From positions 4,312-68,311 of the forward strand of contig JBJOHV010000011.1 in the NCBI GenBank assembly GCA_046047495.1: DNA of 64,000 nucleotides, given 5' to 3'. The DNA comes from NORP240 sp046047495 (lineage in GTDB: Bacteria > Pseudomonadota > Gammaproteobacteria > Pseudomonadales > Pseudohongiellaceae). Shown piece by piece: positions 44,645 through 54,346 of the stretch. Position 1 is the first letter of the stretch; the number at the start of each line of letters is the position of its first letter. A model generated the notes under the pieces. That model was given only the letters and a program-made list of their open reading frames with translations. It was not told the origin of the DNA and ran no database searches. The position numbers and the translations under genes were made by a program.

Positions 44645-47575
44645 TCAGATTTTGGAGAAGGCATCGATCATGATGCCCGGGGTCAGAATCTGGGGCAGGA
44701 TGATCGGCTCCTTGCCGCGGTCCGCGGGATACAGCACATAGAGGGGAACCGAGGGCCGGTTGAAGGAATTCAGCACCTCGGTGATTTCAGGGTCTTCGTT
44801 GGTCCAGTCACCCTTGAGATAGGTGATGCCATTGTCCAGCATGGCCTGATGCACCCGATCACTGCCAAGGGTGGTCTGCTCATTGGCCAGGCAGGTGATG
44901 CACCAGGCGGCGGTCATGTTCACGAACACCGGCCGGCCCTCGTTGCGCAGGCTTTCCAGACGGGCGGCACTGAATGGTTCAAAACGCTGGTTGACGCTAC
45001 CGTCCGCATTCAGGCTCACCGCCTCACCGGCAACCGGGGTCAGGAACGGTGTGCGGAACACAGCCGCAGCTGCCGCCAGACACAAGATCGCCACCCCGGC
45101 GGTGGCATGGCGTCCGAAGGTTCCCGCCGAGCGCCGTTGTTTGAACAGCCAGGATGCAAACGCCAACAGGATGCAGGCACCCAGCACCACGGCCATGCCC
45201 ATTACCCCGACCTGGTTACCCAGCACCCACAGCAGCCACAGGGCCGTGGCATACAGGGGGAAGGCCATGAATTCCTTGAAGGTCACCATCCAGTTGCCCG
45301 GCTTGGGCATATAGGCCGCCAGGGCCGGCAGGAACGACAACAGCAGAATCGGCAGGGCCATCCCCAGACCCAGGGCCACGAACACCGCCATGGCCACCAG
45401 CCAGGGCTGGGTCAGGGCGAAACCCAGCGCCGGCCCCATGAAGGGCGCGGTACAGGGGCTGGCCACCACCGTGGCCAGTACACCGGTCAGGAACGAGCGG
45501 CGATAGCCATGGGCATTGGCGGTGGCGGTGTTGCCCAGGTTCATCAGACTGGTGCCGATCTCGAAAACGCCGGACAGGCTGAGACCCATGGTGAAAAACA
45601 GATATATCAGGATGGCGATGACCCAGGGCTCCTGCAGCTGGAAGGCCCAGCCTGCGGCTGCCCCACTGGCGCGCAGGGCGATCAGGATGGAGGCCAGCAC
45701 CAGGAAGGTGCTGATCACACCGGCGGTATACACCAAGCCATCGAGTCGTTGTTTGCGATGGGATTCACCGGCATTGGCGGCAAATGCCAGGGCCTTGAGG
45801 GACAGCACGGGGAACACACAGGGCATGAGATTGAGAATGAGACCGCCCGCCAGGGCTGCCAGCATGAAGCCGGCCAGGGTCAGTAACGAGAATCCCCCGC
45901 TACCGCCGGACTCACCCTCCACTGCCGCAGCGGCCATGGGTGTGATGGTGGATTCATTGGCATCGGCAGCCGGATCCACGAATTCCCAGGCGCGCCTCAG
46001 GCCATCCCGGTCCTGCACCACCAGCATGCCGTAAACCTCATCGAGGTCCTCCAGCATGCGGCGCGGCTGGCTGTGGGTGATCTGGATGAGGTTGGGCTGG
46101 ATGGTCACATCCCGGATGGGGCCGTTGGCGATGACCCGACGCCGATCGGGGAAGAACCAGGCATCCACCACGTTTTCAAACAGGGGCCCCGGCGCCTGGA
46201 AACCCAGGCTGACCCGCTCGCCGGCCGCGGCGATGATGAACTCGATGTCGTGCTCCCGCACCGGCACGTGCTCCCGGGCAGCGGCGGCAATCTCTATATG
46301 ACGGGCATCCAGCTCCGCCACCTCGGCCACCGGCAGACTGATATCCAGCCGGTGCTCGCCGGGAATGCAGATGAGCTCACACACGTACCATTGCACGGTG
46401 GTGGAAAAATCCGCCCGCTCCCCGCTGTAATCCTCCGGAATCACCACCGGCAGGGGCAGCAATACCTCACCCTCGTAACCGTAGTTGACCAGATCGGAAC
46501 CGGGGAACGGCAGCCAATAAGGCGCCGGCCACCGGATCTGGCCCACGATAGTGCCTTCCGGTGCCACCCAATCCACTGCCTGGGTGGGCTCACCGCTGTC
46601 CCCACCCAGTTTCCAGTAAGTATGCCAACCCTCGGCCGCATGCAGCTTGATACCGAACCAGGTGACTTCCCCGGGCACGATGTTGGTGGTTTCCGAGATC
46701 AGCTCCACCTCGATGCGTTCCCGCCAGGCCACCTGGGTCTTGTCGGCCTCCACCTGCCAGGAGCGCCAGTTGCCCGCCTCGTCCACCACCGCCAGCACGC
46801 CGGCAAAGTTGGCCAGATCGGGAGCGATACGGCGATGCTGGGCAACGCTGAACTGTACCCGCTGGTCTTCGATCAGCACTTCCCGCAGGGGCGCAAACTT
46901 CATGATGCGATCCTGCTCGGGGAAGAAAACCACGTCCGTCGCGCCGGTGAAGACAGCGGCCGGGGCGCTCACCATGACATTGACCCGGCCGTCATGGGTG
47001 TTGAACCTGGCGGTCATTGCTGGATCGCTCACTGGAATCGCAGCCCGGGTTTCCGCAAAGGCCGTGACCCAGCGCGGATCGGGCGTGGCGGTATCCGCCA
47101 CGGGCAGGCTCAGGGAAAAGATGGCATCGCCGGGAATGCAGATATCGTCACACACCTGCCAGTCGATGCGGGTGCTGAGCTCGAAGGTGTCGCCGGAGAA
47201 GTCGGCCGGCACACTGACCGGCAGGGGCAGGAATACTTCGTATTCATAGGCAAAGGTCACCAGGTCGGTGCCTTCAAACGGTGTCCACTGGGGCATGGGC
47301 CACACGATCTCGCCGGCTTCGGCACCGGCGGGCAACTGCCACTGGGACGTGAACGTGCCAACCCCGCTGTCCCCGCCGAATTTCCAGTAGGTGTGCCAGT
47401 GCTCGATGGGATCCAGTCGGATTGCCAGCCACAGTGTCTCGCCGGGCACCACGGCAGTCGTCTCGGCGATCAGTTCGACCTCGATCTGCTCCGTGCTATG
47501 GACCTGCGCGCTGGCGTTCACTGTCAGGGCAAGCAGCCAGGCCGACAACCCTATTCCCAGAATTCGCTTGTGCAT
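44645..47575 (-). CDS. DsbD/ScsB-like thiol-disulfide interchange protein with duplicated N-terminal domain
   Basis: Inner-membrane electron carrier, 976 residues from the ATG at 47575, which gives a signal peptide (ILGIGLSAWLLALTVNASA). Two homologous periplasmic domains follow in tandem (about 28-285 and 286-530); each has EHWHTYWK- or EGWHTYWK-GGDSG and a CxxxC ICIPG motif (C142/C146 and C399/C403). Then a DsbD-type membrane domain with C586 (LMPCVFPV) and C708 (SPCTAPFMG), and a C-terminal thioredoxin-like domain with CITC (892-895). Electrons should flow from cytosolic thioredoxin to periplasmic partners. Its usual substrate, DsbC, is encoded further along the window (52293-53057). Confidence 0.9.
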   Translation of the reverse strand: MHKRILGIGLSAWLLALTVNASAQVHSTEQIEVELIAETTAVVPGETLWLAIRLDPIEHWHTYWKFGGDSGVGTFTSQWQLPAGAEAGEIVWPMPQWTPFEGTDLVTFAYEYEVFLPLPVSVPADFSGDTFELSTRIDWQVCDDICIPGDAIFSLSLPVADTATPDPRWVTAFAETRAAIPVSDPAMTARFNTHDGRVNVMVSAPAAVFTGATDVVFFPEQDRIMKFAPLREVLIEDQRVQFSVAQHRRIAPDLANFAGVLAVVDEAGNWRSWQVEADKTQVAWRERIEVELISETTNIVPGEVTWFGIKLHAAEGWHTYWKLGGDSGEPTQAVDWVAPEGTIVGQIRWPAPYWLPFPGSDLVNYGYEGEVLLPLPVVIPEDYSGERADFSTTVQWYVCELICIPGEHRLDISLPVAEVAELDARHIEIAAAAREHVPVREHDIEFIIAAAGERVSLGFQAPGPLFENVVDAWFFPDRRRVIANGPIRDVTIQPNLIQITHSQPRRMLEDLDEVYGMLVVQDRDGLRRAWEFVDPAADANESTITPMAAAAVEGESGGSGGFSLLTLAGFMLAALAGGLILNLMPCVFPVLSLKALAFAANAGESHRKQRLDGLVYTAGVISTFLVLASILIALRASGAAAGWAFQLQEPWVIAILIYLFFTMGLSLSGVFEIGTSLMNLGNTATANAHGYRRSFLTGVLATVVASPCTAPFMGPALGFALTQPWLVAMAVFVALGLGMALPILLLSFLPALAAYMPKPGNWMVTFKEFMAFPLYATALWLLWVLGNQVGVMGMAVVLGACILLAFASWLFKQRRSAGTFGRHATAGVAILCLAAAAAVFRTPFLTPVAGEAVSLNADGSVNQRFEPFSAARLESLRNEGRPVFVNMTAAWCITCLANEQTTLGSDRVHQAMLDNGITYLKGDWTNEDPEITEVLNSFNRPSVPLYVLYPADRGKEPIILPQILTPGIMIDAFSKI

Positions 47576-47710
47576 CTCCCGCCCCACTGTTGTTATCGGT
47601 TCTTCAGCTTTGCATTCTACCGGCTCAGACCGGCCCGGCTGTCGAAAAGTTGTGCCAAAAAGTAACAAATAAAACGACTTATGTCATATTCCGCAGCTCA
47701 GGGCACCATC

Positions 47711-47750
47711 AGCTACTCCCAGCTGCTCCCAGCTGCTCCCAGATGCTCCA
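47711..47750. repeat. Four imperfect 10-base repeats across the recJ stop codon
   Basis: AGCTACTCCC, AGCTGCTCCC, AGCTGCTCCC and AGATGCTCCA stand directly in tandem. The recJ stop (CTA, 47713-47715) lies in the first. Because 10 is not a multiple of 3, a gain or loss of a unit would change the C-terminal residues. Confidence 0.85.
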
Positions 47751-49470
47751 CCATCAGTTGTAACGCGCGGACACCCCGGTATTCGTTGATGTCGAGACGA
47801 TACACCAGCCGCACGCGATGAACGTCCGACCGGGGCCACAGACCGGTATCGATATTGAATGCGATGGCATCCAGGGGCTGCCCTCCGTCTGCAGGCATTA
47901 CCTTCAACTTCAGATGCTTGTCTCCCACCAGGCGCTGCTCCAGCAGCCGGAACTCCCCATCGAAGCGGGGCTCGGGAAACCCCTGCCCCCAGGGCCCGGC
48001 CGCCTGCAGCAGCTCAGCGGTGGGCAGGGTGAGGTACTGGGGATCCAGTGGACCGTCGGTCAATATCCGCGCCTGCCGGGACTCGTCGTCCAGCTGGGCC
48101 TCGGCATGGGCTGCGAAAGCTTCCGTGAATCGGGGCAGATCGGCGCGGGCGATGCTGAGTCCCGCCGCCATGGCATGGCCGCCGAACTTGCTGATGAGTC
48201 CGGGATTGCGAGTGGCAATCGTGTCCAGGGCATCGCGGATGTGATAGCCCGCCAGTGAGCGGGCCGAACCTTTCAATTCATCCGCCTTGCCGCCGCTGTC
48301 TCCGGCGTTCGCAAACACGATTACCGGCCGGTGGTAATGATCCTTGATGCGGGAGGCCAGGATGCCGATGACTCCCTGGTGCCAGGACGCATCATAAACA
48401 CACAGGCCGGCTGGCAGGGTTTGCTCGTCAAGCTGCAGGCTCTGCAGGGCGGCGAATGCCTGCTCACGCATATCGGCCTCGATGAGCTTGCGGTCACTGT
48501 TGAGGGCGTCCAGCTCCAATGCCATGCGGTGGGCCGCCGAAGGGTCGGAGGTCAGCAGGCATTCAATGCCCAGGGACATGTCATCCAGACGTCCGGCAGC
48601 ATTGAGACGGGGGCCGAGGGCAAAGCCCAGATCGGCAGCCTGCAGATTGTGACGCGCACGGTTGGCTGCATCGATCAGGGCCAGTATCCCCGGTCGGCAG
48701 CGGCCGGCCCGGATGCGCTTCAGTCCCTCACTGACCAGAATGCGATTGTTATAGTCCAGGGGCACCACATCGGCCACCGTGCCCAGGGCCACCAGATCCA
48801 GGCAATCCGCCAGATTGGGTTCTGCTATACCCCTGTCTGCAAACCAGCCTGCTGCGCGGAGTCTGGCCCGCAGGGCCAGCATGAGATAAAAAATCACCCC
48901 CACACCTGCCAGCGCCTTGCTGGGAAACCCACAGCCGGGCTGGTTGGGATTGATGATGGCATCGGCGTTCGGCAGGGTGGCACCGGCCAGGTGATGATCG
49001 GTCACCAGCACCCGCACCCCGGCGGCCCTGGCGACAGCCACACCTTCCAGGCTGGATATCCCGTTATCCACGGTAATGATCAGATCCGGCTGTCGCTGCA
49101 GCGCCAACGCCACGATTTCCGGGGTCAGCCCGTAGCCGAAGCGGAAGCGATTCGGCACGATGTAATCCAGTTGCCGAAACCCCATGGCCCGCAGGGCGGC
49201 AATCGCCAGCGCACAGCTGGTGGCGCCATCGGCATCGAAATCAGACACCACCAGAATTCGCCCTTGGTTGTGCAGCATGTCCAGCAGCAGATCGGTGGCG
49301 GCTTCCATGCCCTGCATCTGCTCCGGCTTCAGTAGCTTGTCCACATCCAGTTGCAGCTCATCGGCATCCCGGAGACGGCGCCGGGTGTAGATCTGCCGCA
49401 ACACGGGATGCTCAAGGGCAGCGGCCAGCGCGGGGCTCAGCAGCGGTCGTTCGGCAATGGTCGGGGACAT
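47713..49470 (-). CDS. recJ: Single-stranded-DNA-specific exonuclease RecJ
   Basis: 5'-3' ssDNA exonuclease for recombination and mismatch repair. 585 residues with the DHH phosphoesterase motifs VVSDFDADGATSCALAI, TVDNGISS, LVTDHHLAG, ALGTVADVVPL and the DHHA1 signature SKFGGHAMAAGLSI, then an OB-like C-terminal domain. Twenty bases beyond thrC in the conserved hom-thrC-recJ order. The last residues are encoded by a 10-base repeat. Confidence 0.96.
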   Translation of the reverse strand: MSPTIAERPLLSPALAAALEHPVLRQIYTRRRLRDADELQLDVDKLLKPEQMQGMEAATDLLLDMLHNQGRILVVSDFDADGATSCALAIAALRAMGFRQLDYIVPNRFRFGYGLTPEIVALALQRQPDLIITVDNGISSLEGVAVARAAGVRVLVTDHHLAGATLPNADAIINPNQPGCGFPSKALAGVGVIFYLMLALRARLRAAGWFADRGIAEPNLADCLDLVALGTVADVVPLDYNNRILVSEGLKRIRAGRCRPGILALIDAANRARHNLQAADLGFALGPRLNAAGRLDDMSLGIECLLTSDPSAAHRMALELDALNSDRKLIEADMREQAFAALQSLQLDEQTLPAGLCVYDASWHQGVIGILASRIKDHYHRPVIVFANAGDSGGKADELKGSARSLAGYHIRDALDTIATRNPGLISKFGGHAMAAGLSIARADLPRFTEAFAAHAEAQLDDESRQARILTDGPLDPQYLTLPTAELLQAAGPWGQGFPEPRFDGEFRLLEQRLVGDKHLKLKVMPADGGQPLDAIAFNIDTGLWPRSDVHRVRLVYRLDINEYRGVRALQLMVEHLGAAGSSWE

Positions 49471-49490
49471 GATATTACGTCCCTGCCCTA

Positions 49491-50885
49491 TCAGGCGTGG
49501 AGATGGCGGGTGATAAAACCGGTGACAGCCTCGAGCTGATTGGGCACCACGGTCACCGACTCCGGGCGTTGCAGCAGATCGGCCATGGCGGGCGGCAGGG
49601 CCGGCACCGCAAGCCCGGCCGCCTCGATGGCACTGGCAAACTTCACGGGATGGGCGGTGGACAGGGTGATCATCGGCACCCGGGGATCGGTATTGCAGAC
49701 CCGTGCCGCCTTGATGCCTACTGCCGTATGGGGATCCACCAGGGTTCCGGTTGTCTCATGGACGTCGCGGATCACCTGGCAGGTGGTGTCGTCGTCCACC
49801 GCATGACTGCTGAAGCTTGCCTGCACCTGGCGCAGCTGTTCGGCGCTGACACTGAGGGGCTGCTTGCCGAAGCGCTTCATGAATTCCCTCAACTGAGCCG
49901 AATCCCGATCAAACAAATCAAACAGATAGCGCTCGAAGTTGCTGGACACCATGATATCCATGCTGGGGGAATGGGTCTGATTCAGGGCCGCGATACTGTA
50001 GTCGTTGCCACTGATGAAGCGGTGCAGGATGTCGTTTCGGTTGGTGGCAACGATGAGCTGACGTATCGGCAATCCCATCTGCCGTGCCAGGTAACCCGCA
50101 TAGATGTCGCCGAAATTGCCGGTGGGCACGGAGAAGCTGACCGGCCGTCCCGGCCCTCCCAGGCTCAGGGCGGCATGGAAGTAATACACGATCTGCACCA
50201 TGATGCGCGCCCAGTTGATGGAGTTCACCGCCACCAGCTGCTGGCCACTGGGCAGGAAATCCTGACGGGCGAAGGCTGCCTTGACGATGTTCTGACAGTC
50301 ATCGAAATTGCCTTCCACCGCCAGGTTGAACACATTGTCCGCCATGATGGTCGTCATCTGGCGGCGCTGCACTTCGGATATCCGCTGATGGGGATGGAGG
50401 ATGAAGATGTCCACCAGGTCGGAGTGCCGGCAGCCTTCCAGGGCCGCCGACCCGGTATCGCCCGAGGTGGCACCCAGGATGGTTACGCGCTGCTGCTTCT
50501 TGCGCAGCACGTGGTCCAACAGACGTCCCAGCACCTGCAGGGCGAAATCCTTGAACGCCAGGGTGGGACCATGGTAGAGCTCCAGCGTCCATTCATTGCA
50601 GCCCAGCATGGTCAGGGGCGCTACGGCACGGTGGGTGAAGGCGCTGTAACTCTCATCGAGGCAGCGCTTCAGGTCGGCCTGGGGAATGCTGTCCGCCACG
50701 AAGGGGCTGATGACCCGCAATGCCAGATCGGCGTAACCGAGTCCGCTCCAGGACGCGATTTCTTCGGCGCTGAAGCGCGGCACCTGTTCCGGCACATAAA
50801 GACCGCCATCCGGCGCCAACCCCGTCAGCAATACACCTTCGAAGTCCTGGGCCGGTGCCTGTCCGCGGGTGGAAATGTATTTCAT
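49491..50885 (-). CDS. thrC: Threonine synthase
   Basis: PLP enzyme converting O-phosphohomoserine to threonine. 464 residues; N terminus MKYISTRGQAPAQDFEGVLLTGLAPDGGLYVPE and the PLP lysine in ALAFKDFALQVLG are diagnostic, with phosphate-binding SGDTGSAALEG. No SAM-binding extension, which fits the bacterial type. Twenty bases downstream of hom, so both are probably cotranscribed; AspP then passes from LysC and Hom to ThrC. Confidence 0.97.
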   Translation of the reverse strand: MKYISTRGQAPAQDFEGVLLTGLAPDGGLYVPEQVPRFSAEEIASWSGLGYADLALRVISPFVADSIPQADLKRCLDESYSAFTHRAVAPLTMLGCNEWTLELYHGPTLAFKDFALQVLGRLLDHVLRKKQQRVTILGATSGDTGSAALEGCRHSDLVDIFILHPHQRISEVQRRQMTTIMADNVFNLAVEGNFDDCQNIVKAAFARQDFLPSGQQLVAVNSINWARIMVQIVYYFHAALSLGGPGRPVSFSVPTGNFGDIYAGYLARQMGLPIRQLIVATNRNDILHRFISGNDYSIAALNQTHSPSMDIMVSSNFERYLFDLFDRDSAQLREFMKRFGKQPLSVSAEQLRQVQASFSSHAVDDDTTCQVIRDVHETTGTLVDPHTAVGIKAARVCNTDPRVPMITLSTAHPVKFASAIEAAGLAVPALPPAMADLLQRPESVTVVPNQLEAVTGFITRHLHA

Positions 50886-50905
50886 CTGATTGCTGCCCCT
50901 GCGTC

Positions 50906-52237
50906 CTAGTCGTCCAGCTCTTCCAGCCGGATGCGGACAACCCGGCCCTGGGTTTCCTCCAGCTGTTCTATGGCGGCGATGGCCCGGTCCATTTGACTCT
51001 CGATGACCCGGTCGGTGAGCAGCACCACCGGCACCAGCGGGGCATCCTCATCCGCCGGTTCCTTCTGGATCACCGCCTCGATATTGATATTGTGCTGCTG
51101 CATGACCGTGGAAATCTTGGCCATGACGCCCACCTTGTCCTGGGCCAGGATACGCAGATAGTACGCGGTTTCGATGTCCTTGATGTCCAGTACCGGCAGA
51201 TCCGCCCGCAATTCCGTGAATGCCAGGGACGGCATGGACTGCGCACCCTCCCCGCGCCCACCATAACAATTGCGGGCAATGTCCATGATATCGGCCACCA
51301 CCGAGGAGGCTGTGGCCTGGGCGCCGGCGCCAGCCCCGTAGTACAGGGTTGCCCCCACCGAGTTGCCCTTCACCACCACGGCATTCATGACCCCGTTGAC
51401 GTTGGCGATCAGCCGTCTGCGGGAGATCAGGGTGGGATGCACACGCATTTCCACACCGCGCTCGGTCAGACGCGCGATGCCAAGGTGCTTGATCACATAG
51501 CCCAGTTCATCGGCAAAGGCGACGTCCTCGGGGGTGATCGTGCTGATGCCTTCCTTGTAAGTGCGCTCGAACTGCAGGGCCACGCCAAAGGCGATGGAGG
51601 CGAGTATGGTGAGTTTGTGGGCGGCATCGATACCTTCCACATCGAAGGTGGGATCAGCCTCCGCATAACCCAGTTTCTGGGCCTCCTTGAGCACGTCGGC
51701 GAAGGCACGCTGCTTGGAAGCCATCTCGCTGAGAATGAAATTGCTGGTGCCGTTGATGATTCCCGCCAACCACTGTATGGAATTGGCCGCCAACCCCTCA
51801 CGCAGGGCCTTGATGATGGGAATGCCTCCCGCCACGGCACTCTCGAATGCCACCACCACACCTTTTTCCTTGGCGCGGGCGAAAATCTCGTTGCCATGAA
51901 TGGCGATCAGCGCTTTGTTGGCGGTAACCACGTGCTTGCCGTTCTCGATGGCCTGCATCACCAGTGCCAGTGCCGGCTCAAAACCGCCGATGGTTTCCAC
52001 CACCACATCCACGTCGGTATCATTGGCCACGGCGAACACATCGGAGCTGAATTTCACCCTGCCGCCAAGCAGTTCGGGTTTTTCCGTACGGGACGCCACA
52101 TGAGTGACTTGCAACGAGCGACCCAGGCGTCGTGTGATCTCAGCCTGGTTCTGTTGCAGCAGTCGGTAGGTGCCACCACCCACAGTACCCAGGCCGCATA
52201 TGCCAATATGAATGGTGCGGTTGACAACGGATTTCAA
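50906..52237 (-). CDS. hom: Homoserine dehydrogenase
   Basis: NAD(P)-dependent reduction of aspartate semialdehyde to homoserine. 443 residues: Rossmann motif IGICGLGTVGGGTYRLL, catalytic core with GTSNFILSEM and YAEADPTFDVEGIDAAHK, then an ACT domain (about 355-430; GVMAKISTVMQQHNINIEAV) for threonine feedback. Monofunctional, unlike the E. coli ThrA/MetL fusion. Downstream of dsbC by 55 bases. Confidence 0.97.
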   Translation of the reverse strand: MKSVVNRTIHIGICGLGTVGGGTYRLLQQNQAEITRRLGRSLQVTHVASRTEKPELLGGRVKFSSDVFAVANDTDVDVVVETIGGFEPALALVMQAIENGKHVVTANKALIAIHGNEIFARAKEKGVVVAFESAVAGGIPIIKALREGLAANSIQWLAGIINGTSNFILSEMASKQRAFADVLKEAQKLGYAEADPTFDVEGIDAAHKLTILASIAFGVALQFERTYKEGISTITPEDVAFADELGYVIKHLGIARLTERGVEMRVHPTLISRRRLIANVNGVMNAVVVKGNSVGATLYYGAGAGAQATASSVVADIMDIARNCYGGRGEGAQSMPSLAFTELRADLPVLDIKDIETAYYLRILAQDKVGVMAKISTVMQQHNINIEAVIQKEPADEDAPLVPVVLLTDRVIESQMDRAIAAIEQLEETQGRVVRIRLEELDD

Positions 52238-52292
52238 AGAGAGTCCTCGCGCTGATTGACGGCAAAGCGCGGATTATACTGGAAAGCGCGAC

Positions 52293-53057
52293 TCAGGGTG
52301 CGATGGACAACATGGCCGCCAGACGATCGGCTTCCACATAGCCCGGAACCACCTGGCCATCCGGCAGAATGAGTGCCGGCGTGCCGGCAATGCCGATCTC
52401 ATTGCCCAGGGTGTAGTGTTTGAGTACGGGATTGTCGCACTCATGCGAGGGGATATTCTGGCCGTTCTTGGCCTGGGTCAGTGCCTTATTGCGGTCACTG
52501 GAACACCACACGGAGATCATCTTCTGGTAGGAGCCTGCCTGTTCACCACCGCGGGGATAGGCAAGATAGCGCACGGCGATGCCCAGTTCATTGAGCTTTT
52601 CTATGTCACCGTGCAGTTTGCGACAGAACGTGCAATCCAAGTCGGTGAATACGGTGATGGTGGCCTTGGTTTGCGCCGGACTGAATACGATCATTTCCTG
52701 CTCGGGAATGGCCGCCACCCGCTCGACGTTTTTCACCTGCCGGCGCTGGGCCGACAGATTTACCAGACCTTCTGTACTGGCGGAATACAGATCGCCCGCG
52801 ATGATGAAACTGCCATCTTCACTGCTGTAGAGAATCTCGCCGCTGTCCAGCTCCACCTCGATGATATTGGCCATGGCAGTGCGTGCCACCCGGGCGATCT
52901 GCAACTGGTTCTGGGTGGCGACCGCCAGACTCACCGCCAGGCGTTCCTGCAAACCCGCCAGATCGGTGTCCGCCGGGTTGGACTGCCCCCAGGCCAAAGA
53001 GCCCATGAGCAGGCATATGCCGCAGGCGCTGATGGTCAAACCCGTACGTTTCGCCAT
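52293..53057 (-). CDS. dsbC: Periplasmic disulfide isomerase DsbC
   Basis: 254 residues from ATG 53057, which gives the signal peptide MAKRTGLTISACGICLLMGSLAWG; the longer open frame upstream is not homologous. N-terminal dimerisation region, then a thioredoxin domain with the active pair CTFC (in DLDCTFCRKLHGD) and the structural pair C...C around SVWCSSDRNKA and PSHECDNP; cis-Pro motif GIAGTPALIL. Isomerises wrong disulfides, kept reduced by DsbD. In Pseudomonas xerD lies between rplS and dsbC; here it is not in the window's gap. Confidence 0.95.
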   Translation of the reverse strand: MAKRTGLTISACGICLLMGSLAWGQSNPADTDLAGLQERLAVSLAVATQNQLQIARVARTAMANIIEVELDSGEILYSSEDGSFIIAGDLYSASTEGLVNLSAQRRQVKNVERVAAIPEQEMIVFSPAQTKATITVFTDLDCTFCRKLHGDIEKLNELGIAVRYLAYPRGGEQAGSYQKMISVWCSSDRNKALTQAKNGQNIPSHECDNPVLKHYTLGNEIGIAGTPALILPDGQVVPGYVEADRLAAMLSIAP

Positions 53058-53108
53058 GATCCGTCTCCCGTTTGCTGAGTAGACCGGTATTATCCGGATT
53101 CCTGCCAA

Positions 53109-53130
53109 CGGCGCCAGTCTGCCGGCGCCG
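53109..53130 (-). terminator. Hairpin after rplS, weak terminator candidate
   Basis: CGGCGCC pairs with GGCGCCG around an 8-base loop seven bases beyond the rplS stop. No T-run follows on either strand, so it may be an RNA-stabilising hairpin rather than an intrinsic terminator. Confidence 0.35.
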
Positions 53131-53136
53131 CAGCAG

Positions 53137-53502
53137 TTACTCGGCTTTCTTGTCCAGCTTCTCGGTGATGCGGGCCGCACGTCCGGCCAGATCACGCAGG
53201 TAGTAGAGCTTGGCCTGGCGCACATCGCCACGACGCTTCAGCTCGATGCTGTCCACCTGGGGACTGTAGGTCTGGAAGGTTCGCTCGACGCCCACGCCAT
53301 GGGAAATCTTGCGCACGGTAAAGGCCGAATTCAGCCCGCGGTTACGCTTGCCGATCACGATGCCCTCGAACGCCTGCAGACGCTCACGATCCCCTTCCTT
53401 GATCTTGACCTGCACCACCACGGTGTCGCCGGGACCAAAATCCGGAATTTCCTTGCCCATCTGGGCGGCTTCAACGGCCGCGATCACCTTATTCTTGCTC
53501 AT
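53137..53502 (-). CDS. rplS: 50S ribosomal protein L19
   Basis: 121 residues starting MSKNKVIAAVEAAQMGKEIP at 53502; the longer open frame to 53790 reads into the trmD tail and is not homologous. Core GDTVVVQVKIKEGDRERLQAFEGIVIGKRNRG and VRQAKLYYLRDLAGRAARI match L19 at the subunit interface. Last gene of the rpsP-rimM-trmD-rplS operon. Confidence 0.97.
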   Translation of the reverse strand: MSKNKVIAAVEAAQMGKEIPDFGPGDTVVVQVKIKEGDRERLQAFEGIVIGKRNRGLNSAFTVRKISHGVGVERTFQTYSPQVDSIELKRRGDVRQAKLYYLRDLAGRAARITEKLDKKAE

Positions 53503-53561
53503 GAGTATGCTCCTGATCTCCTGATGCCTGACTACTTTTGGACGGTTCGGGACAACTCCCC

Positions 53562-54338
53562 TCAGGGGTGACTCGCCTTGCCCGTCCTGTGTTCGTTGAT
53601 AAATTCCTGCAGCAACTCGCGCTGCTCCGGATCCAGCTGCAATCGGTCCAGCAACTCCGGGCGCTTCAGCCAGGTTGCCCCCAGCGCCTGCTGCAGGCGC
53701 CAGCGTCGAATCTGTTCGTGATTGCCACCCAGCAACACTTCCGGCACTCCCCGCCCCGCCACGATCTGCGGACGGGTGTACTCCGGACAATGGAGCAGAC
53801 CGGCGGCAAAACTGTCCTGGCTGGCGGAATCCTCGTCACCCAGGGCACCCGGAAGGCAGCGGGTGACCGCATCGATCAGCGCCATGGCGGCCAGCTCCCC
53901 GCCACTCAACACAAAATCCCCCAGGGACCACTCCTCGTCGATCTCGCTGTCCAGCAGTCGCTGGTCCACGCCCTGGTAGCGGCCGCACACCAATACCTGT
54001 CGAGCCCGGCCCGCCAGCAGCCCGACTCCGGCCTGGTCCAGGCGACGCCCCTGGGGCGACAGGTAGATCACCGGCGGTCTGTCACCCGCTCCCTGCAAAC
54101 TCTCACGGGCCGCCGTGATGGCGGCCTGCAGAGGCTCGGTCTTCATCACCATGCCGGGCCCGCCACCAAAGGGCCGATCGTCCACCGTCCGATGCCGGTC
54201 GGTGGTGAAGTCCCTGGGATTGAAACATCGCAGGTCCAGCAAGCCGGTACGGAATGCCCGGCCGGTAATCCCGAAGTCGGTCACGGCGTTGAACATGTCG
54301 GGAAACAAGGTGACGATGCCGAATTGCATGGGTCCCAT
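53562..54338 (-). CDS. trmD: tRNA (guanine-N1)-methyltransferase
   Basis: Methylates G37 of tRNAs with a G36G37 sequence, preventing frameshifts. 258 residues; SPOUT trefoil-knot enzyme with FGGGPGMVMKTEPL, LSPQGRRLDQ, CGRYQGVDQR and LSGGELAAMALIDAVTRCLPGALG. The start may be at 54338 (MGPMQFGIVTLFP, GGGGG just upstream) or three codons in (54329). Eight bases after rimM. Confidence 0.97.
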   Translation of the reverse strand: MGPMQFGIVTLFPDMFNAVTDFGITGRAFRTGLLDLRCFNPRDFTTDRHRTVDDRPFGGGPGMVMKTEPLQAAITAARESLQGAGDRPPVIYLSPQGRRLDQAGVGLLAGRARQVLVCGRYQGVDQRLLDSEIDEEWSLGDFVLSGGELAAMALIDAVTRCLPGALGDEDSASQDSFAAGLLHCPEYTRPQIVAGRGVPEVLLGGNHEQIRRWRLQQALGATWLKRPELLDRLQLDPEQRELLQEFINEHRTGKASHP

Positions 54339-54346
54339 TGTCCCCC

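Noticed and set aside
49497..52255. Long plus-strand open frames (470 and 466 codons) opposite thrC and hom
   Set aside because: They are antisense shadows of two certain genes, with no family motifs and His/Gln-rich composition typical of such frames in GC-rich DNA.
53109..53130. Strong rplS terminator
   Set aside because: Only a GC-rich hairpin without a T-run; kept as a weak feature.
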